A DNA stretch of 8,362 nucleotides. It comes from Propionimicrobium sp963511305 (lineage in GTDB: Bacteria > Actinomycetota > Actinomycetes > Propionibacteriales > Propionibacteriaceae). Where the stretch lies: contig CAUPIJ010000044.1 in assembly GCA_963511305.1 (NCBI GenBank), positions 1 to 8,362 of the forward strand. Reading direction: 5' to 3'. Made by a program: the position numbers and the translations under genes. The notes below the pieces were generated by a model. That model worked only from the letters and a program-made list of their open reading frames with translations, ran no database searches and was not told the DNA's origin. This document shows, in pieces, positions 1 through 5,816 of this stretch (position 1 is the first letter of the stretch; every line of letters starts with the position of its first letter).

Positions 1-74
1 GTTTTTTCTGCCTCCCCCGCAGCACACCGCGGGTTTCGGGTAGCTAGTCTTTTGGGCAGCTCTCGCAGCGGGGG

Positions 75-105
75 GGCGGCCTTGAATTGGCCGCCAACAC
101 TTTTT
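75..105 (+). terminator. Possible rho-independent terminator
   Basis: A perfect 7-bp GC stem, GGCGGCC (75-81) and GGCCGCC (89-95), with a 7-base loop TTGAATT, is followed five bases later by TTTTT (101-105). The T run is short and offset, so function is uncertain. It could end a gene lying to the left of the window on the plus strand. On the minus strand it is followed by C-rich sequence and would not terminate. Confidence 0.35.
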
Positions 106-279
106 CTTGCGGGGCATGGTTTGCGGCGTGCTTATCGCCCGCACGTACAGGGCGAACAGAAGGGGCATCAATCTTTAAGCCGGCGCCCCCTTGAGACCGC
201 GCCTCCCCATCGCCATCCTGCCATCGGAGCCAACCGTAGCCCGTCGGCGTCCGCAGTTCCTCGATGGCGGGGAATACGA

Positions 280-390
280 TTAAGACCCTTGCAGGTACGC
301 GCGGGAGACCATTTCCTTCAGCTCGTCGACCGTGTAGGCCGAAAGCCCCACATCCTTGACGAAGCGCGGCGGGAGCTCACCTCGGGTTAA
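280..390 (-). pseudogene. C-terminal fragment of an unrecognised protein
   Basis: On the minus strand, a reading frame ending in TAA at 280-282 encodes a stretch that looks like genuine protein: GELPPRFVKDVG followed by LSAYTVDELKEMVSRAYLQ and a short tail GS. It resembles an amphipathic C-terminal helix. The frame stays open back to a TAG at 493-495, but the part upstream of about 390 is Pro/Arg/Thr-rich and not convincing, and there is no plausible start. I do not recognise the family. It is probably the last 35 or so codons of a gene whose body has been lost. Confidence 0.3.
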
Positions 391-622
391 TTGCCAAAAA
401 GTGGTGCTCTGATTTGCGTGTCGTGGTGGGTATCGACCTGGTTTTAGTGTCCTGCCCGGCCTTTTCTGATGTGTAGGGATCCGTCTTGGTAGCTAGTCTC
501 GTAGTCGATGGCGGTGTCGTAGCGGGCTGGCCCACCTGGCTTACTTCTGAGGAACCACACTTAGGGCATTTATTCTGGCCACGCGCCATTCCAGAAGTGA
601 CGTCTAGGTTTGTGTTGCCCAT
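377..622 (-). pseudogene. Zinc-ribbon-like fragment, probably frameshifted
   Basis: The minus-strand frame starting at 622 encodes a CPKCGSSEV motif (about residues 19-27), a typical first half of a zinc ribbon, as in small zinc-ribbon proteins and the N-termini of several transposases. No second CxxC follows in that frame. After about 530 the product turns into a Thr/Pro/Lys-rich string. From 527 downward a different frame encodes ARYDTAIDYETSYQDGSLHI and ends at TAA 444-446. This reads much more like real protein, so a frameshift between about 527 and 545 is likely. No Shine-Dalgarno sequence precedes the ATG. Seen: the CxxC motif and the frame switch. Inferred: a decayed zinc-ribbon gene. 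Confidence 0.3.
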
Positions 623-718
623 CTAGCTATCTTCGCTGACTCAGGTGGACGTGTCTTGACTGAAATCATGGAAGAGCGTGGTGAACGGAAGGTGACGGCA
701 AAGTTTGCCGCTAGTTAA
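611..718 (+). pseudogene. Possible C-terminal remnant, unrecognised
   Basis: A short plus-strand frame open from a TAG at about 608 to TAA 716-718 encodes a tail including LTEIMEERGERKVTAKFAAS. The charged helix followed by an Ala-rich end resembles a protein C-terminus. It has no start codon with a ribosome binding site; the internal ATG at 668 would give only 16 residues. I do not recognise it, and it may be chance. Confidence 0.15.
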
Positions 719-729
719 CAACAGCTAAG

Positions 730-1449
730 TTATATCAGCTCGGCATCGAGCGGCTGGGTGGTCACACCGCTGGTGCCGGGCTGGACGCTATTCATGAAGT
801 GCAGAACCCGGGCGTCCTCGCGCTCGCTGATCACCTTGTGCAGTTTGCCGTCGACCCAGTGGATCGCCGCGCCATCATCAATGGCATAGCCATCGGGCAA
901 AATGCCGCTGGCTATCGCTTCGGTGTAGGCGCCGGCTCTGCCCTCCTCGCCCTGGAAGTGCGGGCAGAAACTGCCCTTAAGCAGGCCGAGCCCGCCTCGC
1001 CAGGGCCGCATCGGGCCGAACGAGTCGGTCAGGCAGCCTTCGAACCAGCAGCAAGCGCCAGCGGAGATCCCCGCGAAGATCGTCTCCTTTTTGCTGTTGG
1101 CCATCCGCCGCAGCACCTTGTCCACGCCGTGGGCCTGCCACAGCGCCATCATGTTCACGGTAGAGGAACCGCCGCCCACGAAGACGATGTCCGCCTCCGG
1201 CAGCCGTTCTACAGATTGGGCCGCTCCGGTCCAGAGCGTCAGCACCATCGTCCGCACACCGAGCGCGCCATAGCTGACCAGGAACTTGTTGATGTAGGTC
1301 GGATCGTCCGCGGAGGCAGTCGGGACGAAACATACCAGGGGAGCCTCTACGTTTGATAGGCCAACCAGGTAGCGGTCGAAGGAGGTCGGGGAGCCGGTGG
1401 CAGACATAGAGAAGCCGCCGCCTCCGGCGGTGATGATGTGCGTGGTCAT
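730..1449 (-). CDS. Peptidase E-like serine hydrolase (S51 family)
   Basis: The 239-residue product fits the peptidase S51 family (dipeptidase E/cyanophycinase fold, class I glutamine amidotransferase-like). E. coli PepE, of about the same length, cleaves Asp-X dipeptides in the cytoplasm. Visible signatures are an N-terminal ITAGGGGFS strand-turn (6-14), PTASADDPTYINKF (43-56), the family glycine loop VGGGSSTVNM (91-100), the nucleophile elbow AGISAGACCW (126-135) with Ser129, and FCPHFQGE (161-168) with the likely catalytic His164. DDGAAIHW (191-198) is the conserved late strand-turn. There is no signal peptide. The glycine loop has GGGSST where relatives usually have GGGNT. The start ATG at 1449 is preceded by a weak GAGAAG at a workable distance. 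The gene is divergent from purK across 75 bases. Family assignment is firm; the true substrate is not known from sequence. Confidence 0.88.
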   Translation of the reverse strand: MTTHIITAGGGGFSMSATGSPTSFDRYLVGLSNVEAPLVCFVPTASADDPTYINKFLVSYGALGVRTMVLTLWTGAAQSVERLPEADIVFVGGGSSTVNMMALWQAHGVDKVLRRMANSKKETIFAGISAGACCWFEGCLTDSFGPMRPWRGGLGLLKGSFCPHFQGEEGRAGAYTEAIASGILPDGYAIDDGAAIHWVDGKLHKVISEREDARVLHFMNSVQPGTSGVTTQPLDAELI

Positions 1450-1524
1450 GTAATGGATCTTCTCAGCTTTTCGGCGCAGATGAAACTGTTTTAGGCTGAT
1501 TAGCCCAACATTGCCGATCTTTCT
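1450..1524. promoter_or_regulatory. Divergent pepE-like/purK promoter region with imperfect palindrome
   Basis: This 75-base region must carry both divergent promoters. It contains TTAGGCT (1491-1497), a GATT spacer and AGCCCAA (1502-1508), an imperfect inverted repeat with 6 of 7 positions matching, sized like a repressor operator. No clean -35/-10 pair stands out in either direction. TATGCT at 1524-1529 could serve as a -10 that would place transcription start near the GTG at 1537, which would make purK leaderless. That reading is inference. Confidence 0.3.
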
Positions 1525-2697
1525 ATGCTTGGACTCGTGAACTTTAGTGTAGGAGTCATCGGTGCCGGACAGCTAGCCAGGATGCTCGCGCAACCCGCAA
1601 TCGGCCTCGGAATCACCATGAAGTTGCTCGCCGAGGGCGAAGGCATGTCCGCCAACCCCGTTTATTCGGACGTGCGGATCGGCGATTACACCGACGAACA
1701 GGCTGTGATCGACTTCGCCAAGACCGTCGACGTGCTCACCTTCGACCACGAACATGTGCCTACCTCGTTGCTTCGGCAGCTGCAGGCGATGGGGGACAAG
1801 GTCTGCCCTGGCCCGGATGCACTGGTCTATGCGCAAGACAAGCTGGCCATGCGCCAGAGGCTGACCAAGACCCTCGATGCGCCTGCCCCCAGGTGGCGGC
1901 ACTGCGAGGGCGCCGACGAGCTTCGCCAATTCGGAGACGAGATCGGCTGGCCGATCATCGCGAAGGCGAGCCGTGGCGGCTACGACGGGCACGGCGTCTG
2001 GAAGATTTCGGACCCCGGGCATGTGAACGTTCCGTTCGATGAGTCGCTGGATGTTAGCGCCGGCGAGAAGGTCGAGATCATCGGCGAGGAGCTGGTCGAC
2101 TTTTCCCGCGAGCTATCCGCGATCGTCGCCAGGACACCAAGCGGGCAGACCGTCGCATATCCGATCAGCGAGACAATCCAGAAGAACGGGGTCTGCGCCC
2201 AGACGATCACGCCTGCCCCCGGGCTCAGCGCTGAGCAGGCCATCAACATCACCAGGCTGGCGCTGGACATCGCCGACGATCTCGGCGTTGTGGGCCTGCT
2301 GGCCGTCGAGCTGATGCAGCGCAAGGACGGCAGCGTGGTGGTCAACGAGCTGGCTATGCGTCCGCACAATACCGGGCACTGGACGATTGACGGGGCGCAC
2401 ACCAGCCAGTTCGAGAACCACCTGCGAGCGATTTGCGATTTGCCGCTCGGCGATCCGTCCGCGAGAGCAAAATGGACGGTGATGACGAACGTGCTGGGCG
2501 GGGGAGATCTGACCAGCGGACTGCTGCACTTGTTCTCCAGAGACCCGCAACTTCGTGTTCAGCTGTACGGCAAAGAATCGCGTCCTGGCCGCAAACTCGG
2601 CCACGTCACCTGCTATGGAGACGATCTCGAAGACGTGCGAGCGCGAAGCGAGAAAGCGGCAGAATACCTAATGACTAAGACTAACTTGGAGGAATGA
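1525..2697 (+). CDS. purK: N5-carboxyaminoimidazole ribonucleotide synthase
   Basis: PurK uses ATP and bicarbonate to convert AIR to N5-CAIR in de novo purine synthesis in the cytoplasm. The 390-residue length is normal. An N-terminal pre-ATP-grasp domain begins VGVIGAGQLARML (9-21). The ATP-grasp domain includes PIIAKASRGGYDGHGVW (143-159) with the glycine-rich ATP loop, VEIIGEELVDFSRELS (183-198), VVGLLAVELM (255-264), and the signature NELAMRPHNTGHWTIDGA (274-291). The C-terminal small domain follows. The start is uncertain. ATG 1525 has no Shine-Dalgarno sequence, and GTG 1537, four codons later, would give MNFSVGVIGAGQ, also without a strong one. The 3' end overlaps purE, so the two are translationally coupled and made in matched amounts. 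Confidence 0.95.
   Translation: MLGLVNFSVGVIGAGQLARMLAQPAIGLGITMKLLAEGEGMSANPVYSDVRIGDYTDEQAVIDFAKTVDVLTFDHEHVPTSLLRQLQAMGDKVCPGPDALVYAQDKLAMRQRLTKTLDAPAPRWRHCEGADELRQFGDEIGWPIIAKASRGGYDGHGVWKISDPGHVNVPFDESLDVSAGEKVEIIGEELVDFSRELSAIVARTPSGQTVAYPISETIQKNGVCAQTITPAPGLSAEQAINITRLALDIADDLGVVGLLAVELMQRKDGSVVVNELAMRPHNTGHWTIDGAHTSQFENHLRAICDLPLGDPSARAKWTVMTNVLGGGDLTSGLLHLFSRDPQLRVQLYGKESRPGRKLGHVTCYGDDLEDVRARSEKAAEYLMTKTNLEE
2688..2692 (+). promoter_or_regulatory. purE ribosome binding site inside purK
   Basis: GGAGG lies one base before the ATG at 2694 but four bases before the ATG at 2697. The second spacing is workable and the first is too tight, which favours 2697 as the purE start. The site sits inside the last codons of purK, and the purK TGA (2695-2697) overlaps the purE start as TGATG, a classic arrangement for translational coupling. 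Confidence 0.7.
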
Positions 2698-3197
2698 TGG
2701 CGAACAAACCTCGCGTGGGAATCGTGATGGGCTCCGACTCTGATTGGCCGACGATGGCTCCGGCAGCCGAAGCCCTAAAGGAGTTCGGCGTCGAGTACGA
2801 GGCTGACGTCGTTTCGGCGCACCGCATGCCGGAGGACATGGTCGACTACGGTCGCCGCGCCCATGAGCGGGGGCTGCAGGCAATCATCGCCGGCGCTGGT
2901 GGCGCCGCCCACCTTCCTGGCATGCTCGCTGCGCTCACCCCGCTGCCGGTAATCGGCGTTCCCGTCGCGCTGAAGCACCTCGACGGTATGGACTCGCTGC
3001 TGTCCATCGTGCAGATGCCCACCGGCGTCCCGGTCGCGACCGTCGCCATCGGTAACGCCCGCAATGCGGGTCTATTGGCCGTTCGGATTCTGGCGGCGTC
3101 CGACGAGGAGCTGCTAAACAAGATGCTCGATTTCCAGAAGGGGCTGCGTGAGCTTGCCTTGGAGAAGGGCGAGAGGGTTCGCTCCGCTCATAAGTGA
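2697..3197 (+). CDS. purE: N5-carboxyaminoimidazole ribonucleotide mutase
   Basis: PurE moves the carboxyl group of N5-CAIR, the PurK product, to C4 to give CAIR. Class I bacterial enzymes are small cytoplasmic octamers, and this product has the typical size (166 residues). Visible signatures are VGIVMGSDSDW (7-17) with the substrate-binding GSDSD loop, VVSAHRMP (38-45) with the catalytic His42, AIIAGAGGAAHLPGM (62-76), PVIGVPV (84-90), and the strongly conserved LDGMDSLLSIVQMPTGVPVA (95-114). A basic C-terminal tail ends KGERVRSAHK. An ATG three bases upstream (2694) is also possible, but ribosome binding site spacing favours 2697. It overlaps the purK stop by one base, so purK-purE is one operon. 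A convergent regulator gene follows 81 bases downstream. Confidence 0.96.
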   Translation: MANKPRVGIVMGSDSDWPTMAPAAEALKEFGVEYEADVVSAHRMPEDMVDYGRRAHERGLQAIIAGAGGAAHLPGMLAALTPLPVIGVPVALKHLDGMDSLLSIVQMPTGVPVATVAIGNARNAGLLAVRILAASDEELLNKMLDFQKGLRELALEKGERVRSAHK

Positions 3198-3238
3198 CGA
3201 ACGAGATGCTACAGCCCAGGCAGAAACATAATCACTTT

Positions 3239-3274
3239 GTCGACCTATGTCGGCTACGTAACGAACCTCTTTTT
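3239..3274 (+). terminator. Weak hairpin between convergent purE and gntR-type gene
   Basis: GTCGAC (3239-3244) pairs with GTCGGC (3249-3254) through one G-T wobble around a CTAT loop. A T-rich stretch (3268-3274) lies about 14 bases beyond. The stem is short and the T run too far for a standard intrinsic terminator. It is listed because it is the only candidate in the 81-base convergent gap. Confidence 0.2.
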
Positions 3275-3278
3275 GCTT

Positions 3279-4046
3279 CTAGTTAGTCAGCGGGACGGTA
3301 ACCGTGTACTGGGTAGCGTCGTAGCAGTGGTGAGCGTATTCGACGATGCGCCCATCGGTGTCGTACGAGGTGCGACGCATGGTGACCAGCGCGGAATCTG
3401 GCTGCAGGTGGAGCAACTTTGCCTCTTGCTCCGAGGCGTTCTTTGCCCCGATCTGCTGATAGCCGGAGGACAGTTGAACCCCGTTAGCTGCTAGGCAGCT
3501 GTAGAAGCCGTCCCTAGCCAGATCCGTCAGCGATGGCGCGATTTCTGATGGCACGTAGTTCTTCATCAGCGCGAGACGTGTGTTGTCTAACCAGCGGATG
3601 CGCTCGAAGAAGACGATCTCGTCGCCGCTGTTGCAGGAGAGGCGCTCGGCGATCTCGTCGTCTGCGAACCTGACCTCGTAGCGAAGCACCTCCGTGCGGG
3701 TGGTTCGGCCAGCCTCGATGAGGTCTTCGTTTAGGCTAGAGAGCTTGATCTGGCGCTGGAAAGGGCTGGGGGAGACGCGCGTCCCGACGCCCCTTCGCCT
3801 GGAGAGCAGACCTTTGGAGACCAAATCTTGCAAGGCTCTGCGGACGGTCGGCCTCGAGATCTCGAGGCGTTTCGCTAGTGAGACTTCGTCCTCGATGATT
3901 TGGCCCGGAGGGATTTCTCCCGTGGTGATCATCTCTTCTAGCGGCGTGGAGATCTGCTGGTGCAAGGCGATCGGGGAGTCTCGATCTATCTCGATGTCCA
4001 TGATGAACGGTTCATCAAGATCCTGGTTGGCTTCCGAGTCTGTCAT
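3279..4046 (-). CDS. GntR-family (HutC-type, UTRA domain) transcriptional regulator
   Basis: The product is a cytoplasmic DNA-binding repressor type with 255 residues from the chosen start. The winged helix-turn-helix (about 26-92) contains LHQQISTPLEEMI, PGQIIEDEVSLAKRLEISRP with TVRRALQDLVSKGLLSRR, and the wing GVGTRVS. The C-terminal UTRA effector domain (about 100-250) includes GDEIVFFERIRWLDNTRLAL and a final VEYAHHCYDATQYTVTVPL. The start ATG at 4046 has GGAG five bases upstream; the in-frame ATG at 4085 has GAGGG directly abutting it and is less likely. The gene is divergent from a Cgl0159-like aldolase gene of the kind found in actinobacterial inositol clusters, where GntR-type IolR regulators are known. 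That suggests, but does not prove, control of inositol-type sugar catabolism and of its own gene. Confidence 0.9.
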   Translation of the reverse strand: MTDSEANQDLDEPFIMDIEIDRDSPIALHQQISTPLEEMITTGEIPPGQIIEDEVSLAKRLEISRPTVRRALQDLVSKGLLSRRRGVGTRVSPSPFQRQIKLSSLNEDLIEAGRTTRTEVLRYEVRFADDEIAERLSCNSGDEIVFFERIRWLDNTRLALMKNYVPSEIAPSLTDLARDGFYSCLAANGVQLSSGYQQIGAKNASEQEAKLLHLQPDSALVTMRRTSYDTDGRIVEYAHHCYDATQYTVTVPLTN

Positions 4047-4057
4047 TTCTGCTCCTG
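4047..4057 (-). promoter_or_regulatory. Ribosome binding site deciding the GntR-type gene start
   Basis: On the minus strand the sequence AGGAGCAGAA immediately precedes the ATG at 4046, giving a GGAG core at ideal spacing. This makes 4046 the preferred start over the in-frame ATG at 4085. Confidence 0.65.
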
Positions 4058-4129
4058 TACCGGTGAAACATGCCGCTTGGTTCATCCCTCGACCAGTTGA
4101 ATGTTCGCCGATTAGCGTTTTTCACCAGG

Positions 4130-4153
4130 CGCTGCGCCGGCGGTGGCGCAGCG
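4130..4153. repeat. Perfect GC-rich hairpin in the regulator leader
   Basis: CGCTGCGCC (4130-4138) and GGCGCAGCG (4145-4153) form a perfect 9-bp stem with a six-base loop. It sits 84 bases upstream of the GntR-type gene start, inside its probable 5' leader. Neither strand has a T run after it, so it is not a standard terminator. It could be an RNA structural element or a protein-binding palindrome. Confidence 0.5.
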
Positions 4154-4209
4154 GGCCGGGAATGGTCAAGCTGAATGTCAAGTCGCCATGCTACCTGGCC
4201 CAAGGCGCT

Positions 4210-4238
4210 AAAGTAAGTAACAAATGAAACATTGCCAA
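4210..4238 (-). promoter_or_regulatory. Candidate promoter for the GntR-type gene
   Basis: On the minus strand TTGGCA (4238-4233) and TACTTT (4215-4210) are separated by exactly 17 bases. The -35 matches 5 of 6 consensus positions; the -10 is weaker. The -10 overlaps one copy of the AAGGCGCTAA repeat, compatible with autoregulation. Confidence 0.35.
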
Positions 4239-4329
4239 AGTTGCAACCTCATTCCGCGGTGCTGGGCAAGTCTGCCGTGAGTGGAGATGGCATACTATCG
4301 GGAAAGCCTTCAAATGTAAGCACATAATC

Positions 4330-4358
4330 TTGACTGAGTTCAGCATGTTGGCGATAAT
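4330..4358 (+). promoter_or_regulatory. Strong sigma70-type promoter for the truncated aldolase gene
   Basis: TTGACT (4330-4335) and GATAAT (4353-4358) are separated by exactly 17 bases, each matching consensus at 5 of 6 positions. Transcription would begin near 4365, giving a leader of about 95 bases before the ATG at 4461. This is the best promoter in the window. Confidence 0.7.
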
Positions 4359-4460
4359 TAATGTGTCTACAAAAGTGGCAGTTTTAGGCAAAGCGATCGC
4401 CTGAAGGCGCTAAGTAAAGCGTGGGCTACGTTGCCTGCGTGCAGATCTAAAGCGAAAACA

Positions 4461-4634
4461 ATGGTGCCTATCAGGGAAATTCCCGAGATCAGGATGTACG
4501 AGCTGGAGCGCATCTCGCAGGCTTTAGCTTCTCGCAAGCCAGGTTCCTTGGCTAAGGGCGAGAAGCTAATGGTCATCGCCTGTGATCACCCCGCACGTGG
4601 TGCATTGGCAGCCGGCATGGACGAGGACTGCTAA
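4461..4634 (+). pseudogene. 5' fragment of Cgl0159-like (beta/alpha)8 aldolase, truncated
   Basis: The first 52 or so codons match the N-terminus of the Cgl0159 family, aldolase-fold proteins annotated as deoxyribose-phosphate aldolase-like and found in actinobacterial inositol clusters. The diagnostic part is KLMVIACDHPARGALAAG (about residues 35-52), the first beta strand with the conserved DHPARGAL motif; family members are around 300 residues. After about 4616 the product is MDEDC and stop, because the sequence becomes the antisense of an FTR1 permease gene. ATG 4461 is chosen because it follows a strong promoter, though no clear Shine-Dalgarno sequence is seen; TTG 4431 is a longer but less likely start. 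Transcription into the oppositely oriented remnant is expected. Confidence 0.75.
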
Positions 4635-5585
4635 TAAGCCGGTAATACCTTCAATTAATTCTTGGGATAACCCACTGGAGGCGGAAGCATTTAGGTTAGT
4701 GAATAACATAGCAAGGCCAGCAGAGATAGCCAACGCTGCCAACACACCAGCCAGAATGCCTCGCAGCTGATCTCGCCGATTAGCTTTCAAAGCGTAGGTG
4801 ACTACGGCTGCCACCACTAATAGCGCCTCTGCACCTTCACGTAACAAGATTAAGAAGGACGCGAAGAAACCCCGCCACCCCAGCTCGGTATCTGGGGAAG
4901 TTAATTCGTCTAGTTTGGTGGCGTCCGCTAAGACATAGCCTGCTAACTCATCGGCTATCGCGGCATATTCTGAGGCAGTTTTAGATTGTGCCTTGGCGAT
5001 CTGACGAAGATCAGCGTAAAGCGCCTCTAATCGTGAGACTCGGCTTTGGCCAATATAAGAGATTGTCGCCTTCTCTAAACCGTTAGCCTCATATAGCGCT
5101 AGATAGGCTTCGGTGGCCGCTAAATAGGCGTCATCATATTTTCCAGACTGATAGTCGGCCTTGGCTTTTTCAAGCAGTTCAACAATGTTGTTAGCCATCC
5201 TCGTCCATTGGTCATTAAGCTCTGGAGCGTCAGCCAAGTCAGCAACATTGGTTTTCAGCGTGTCAACGACTTTAGCTGTCGACTCTGCAATCTCGCTTTG
5301 GCTCACTCCGTTATTAGCTTGAGTACGTAAATCAAGCAAGTCCTTGACAAAAGCGTCAGAACGCTCAGTTGATAGGCGGTGTTTGATTTGATCTTCTAGA
5401 CCGCTGGTTTGGTAATTCTCGTAATAGGCCTGCCTGATCGAGGTTTTCAATCCTTCTAAATCACCGGAAGCATATTGACCGGGGATCTGCTCGATTTTCG
5501 CGCTCATAGCTTGAACGACGCTGTCCCAGTTTTCTTCTGCCCGCGCCTGAACAGCACAGATATTAGCCGCCAAACTGGCGCACAT
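4566..5585 (-). pseudogene. FTR1-family iron permease, 3'-truncated and probably inactive
   Basis: FTR1/EfeU-type permeases import iron through seven membrane helices with two REGxE motifs. The long actinobacterial form has an extracytoplasmic N-terminal domain. Here residues 17-236 form that soluble, helix-rich domain (for example QYASGDLEGLKTSIRQAYYE, 37-56). The membrane part starts near 239 with FLILLREGAEALLVVAAVV (244-262), whose REGAE (249-253) is the first iron motif, then a second helix (275-297) and SGLSQELIEGITGLLAVLV (304-322). Homology ends there, at about 4620. The remaining 17 residues come from the antisense strand of the aldolase fragment. At least four helices and the second REGxE are missing. 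At the 5' end the hydrophobic signal sequence continues upstream of ATG 5585 as LAPIFLVL but meets an in-frame TAG at 5610-5612, so even secretion of the N-terminal domain is doubtful. Confidence 0.85.
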
Positions 5586-5634
5586 TAGGACGAGAAATAT
5601 CGGCGCTAACTATGAGCGAATTTGACTCTTTAAG

Positions 5635-5748
5635 TTATGGCCTCGCCGATAATCCCTTGTTGCGGATGGTTTCGCACATTGACGTAGCAATAGATTCGCC
5701 ACTTCCACTCTCTGCATATCGTTGGTTATTGCCTAACCAGCCGCACAT
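5635..5748 (-). CDS. Possible 37-residue small protein upstream of the iron permease remnant
   Basis: On the minus strand, an ATG at 5748 opens a frame beginning MCGWLGNNQRYAESGSGESI and ending KGLSARP at TAA 5635-5637. It lies between the candidate iron-regulated promoter and the FTR1 remnant, in the same direction, and its composition looks protein-like, with cysteines at residues 2 and 25. The ribosome binding site is weak. It could be a leader peptide or small protein of the iron operon. A 54-codon frame on the opposite strand (5612-5776) competes for the same DNA, so chance is a real possibility. Confidence 0.25.
   Translation of the reverse strand: MCGWLGNNQRYAESGSGESIATSMCETIRNKGLSARP
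5723..5739. repeat. Perfect inverted repeat TGGTTA-N5-TAACCA
   Basis: TGGTTA (5723-5728) and TAACCA (5734-5739) surround TTGCC. The half-sites resemble the GGTTA/TAACC core of DtxR/IdeR iron boxes, but the spacing is one base longer than consensus. It lies downstream of the candidate iron-regulated promoter and could be a second weak regulator site. Confidence 0.3.
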
Positions 5749-5797
5749 ATCGACCAGTCAGTTTTCGCCTAATTGAGCCGACTCAAAAATCATTCGA

Positions 5798-5816
5798 GTA
5801 GCTAATGCTCACCTAA
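5798..5816 (-). promoter_or_regulatory. DtxR/IdeR-like iron box within a candidate promoter
   Basis: The plus-strand sequence GTAGCTAATGCTCACCTAA matches the 19-base DtxR/IdeR consensus (TWAGGTWAGSCTWACCTWA) at 15 positions. On the minus strand a candidate -35, TTGCTT (5820-5815), and -10, TCGAAT (5797-5792), are separated by exactly 17 bases, with the box filling the spacer. This is the expected design for iron-dependent repression of the downstream FTR1 permease. The -35 is weak. The box match is seen in the sequence; regulation is inferred. Confidence 0.5.

Larger units (their letters stand above)
1..729. other. Gene-poor region of decayed coding fragments
   Basis: No intact gene is supported here. 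Open frames are short and lack a convincing start with a Shine-Dalgarno sequence. Three short protein-like stretches are listed separately: 280-390 (-), 377-622 (-) and 611-718 (+). A 12-base direct repeat GGTAGCTAGTCT occurs at 39-50 and 489-500, but a repeat of that length is near chance level. The plus-strand open frame at 52-390 has a low-complexity Arg/Pro-rich product typical of an antisense shadow. I read the stretch as a graveyard of old genes or mobile-element pieces upstream of the peptidase E and purK genes. Confidence 0.5.
4202..4413. repeat. Direct repeat AAGGCGCTAA, candidate regulator sites
   Basis: The 10-mer AAGGCGCTAA occurs at 4202-4211 and 4404-4413, each followed by (A)GTAA, so similarity extends to about 14 bases with one indel. 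The first copy overlaps a candidate -10 for the minus-strand regulator gene. The second lies about 40 bases downstream of the plus-strand transcription start predicted from the strong promoter. That placement suits operators of the divergent GntR regulator, by inference. GCGATCGC, an 8-bp palindrome, sits at 4393-4400 beside the second copy. Confidence 0.35.

Noticed and set aside
39..500. 12-base direct repeat GGTAGCTAGTCT at 39-50 and 489-500
   Set aside because: A match of this length is expected by chance a few times in a window this size, and nothing else ties the two sites together.
799..1356. Long plus-strand open frame opposite the peptidase E gene
   Set aside because: Its product is a low-complexity antisense shadow. 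The minus strand encodes all S51 family motifs over the same bases.
1573..2604. Several minus-strand frames opposite purK
   Set aside because: They are high-GC antisense shadows with no motifs or ribosome binding sites; purK covers the region completely.
3694..4227. 177-codon plus-strand frame opposite the GntR-type gene
   Set aside because: The product has no recognisable domain and mirrors the regulator coding sequence.
4225..4281. Short Cys-rich 18-codon frame (MKHCQSCNL...) between the divergent genes
   Set aside because: It is very short, has no ribosome binding site, and sits among the promoter elements; likely chance.
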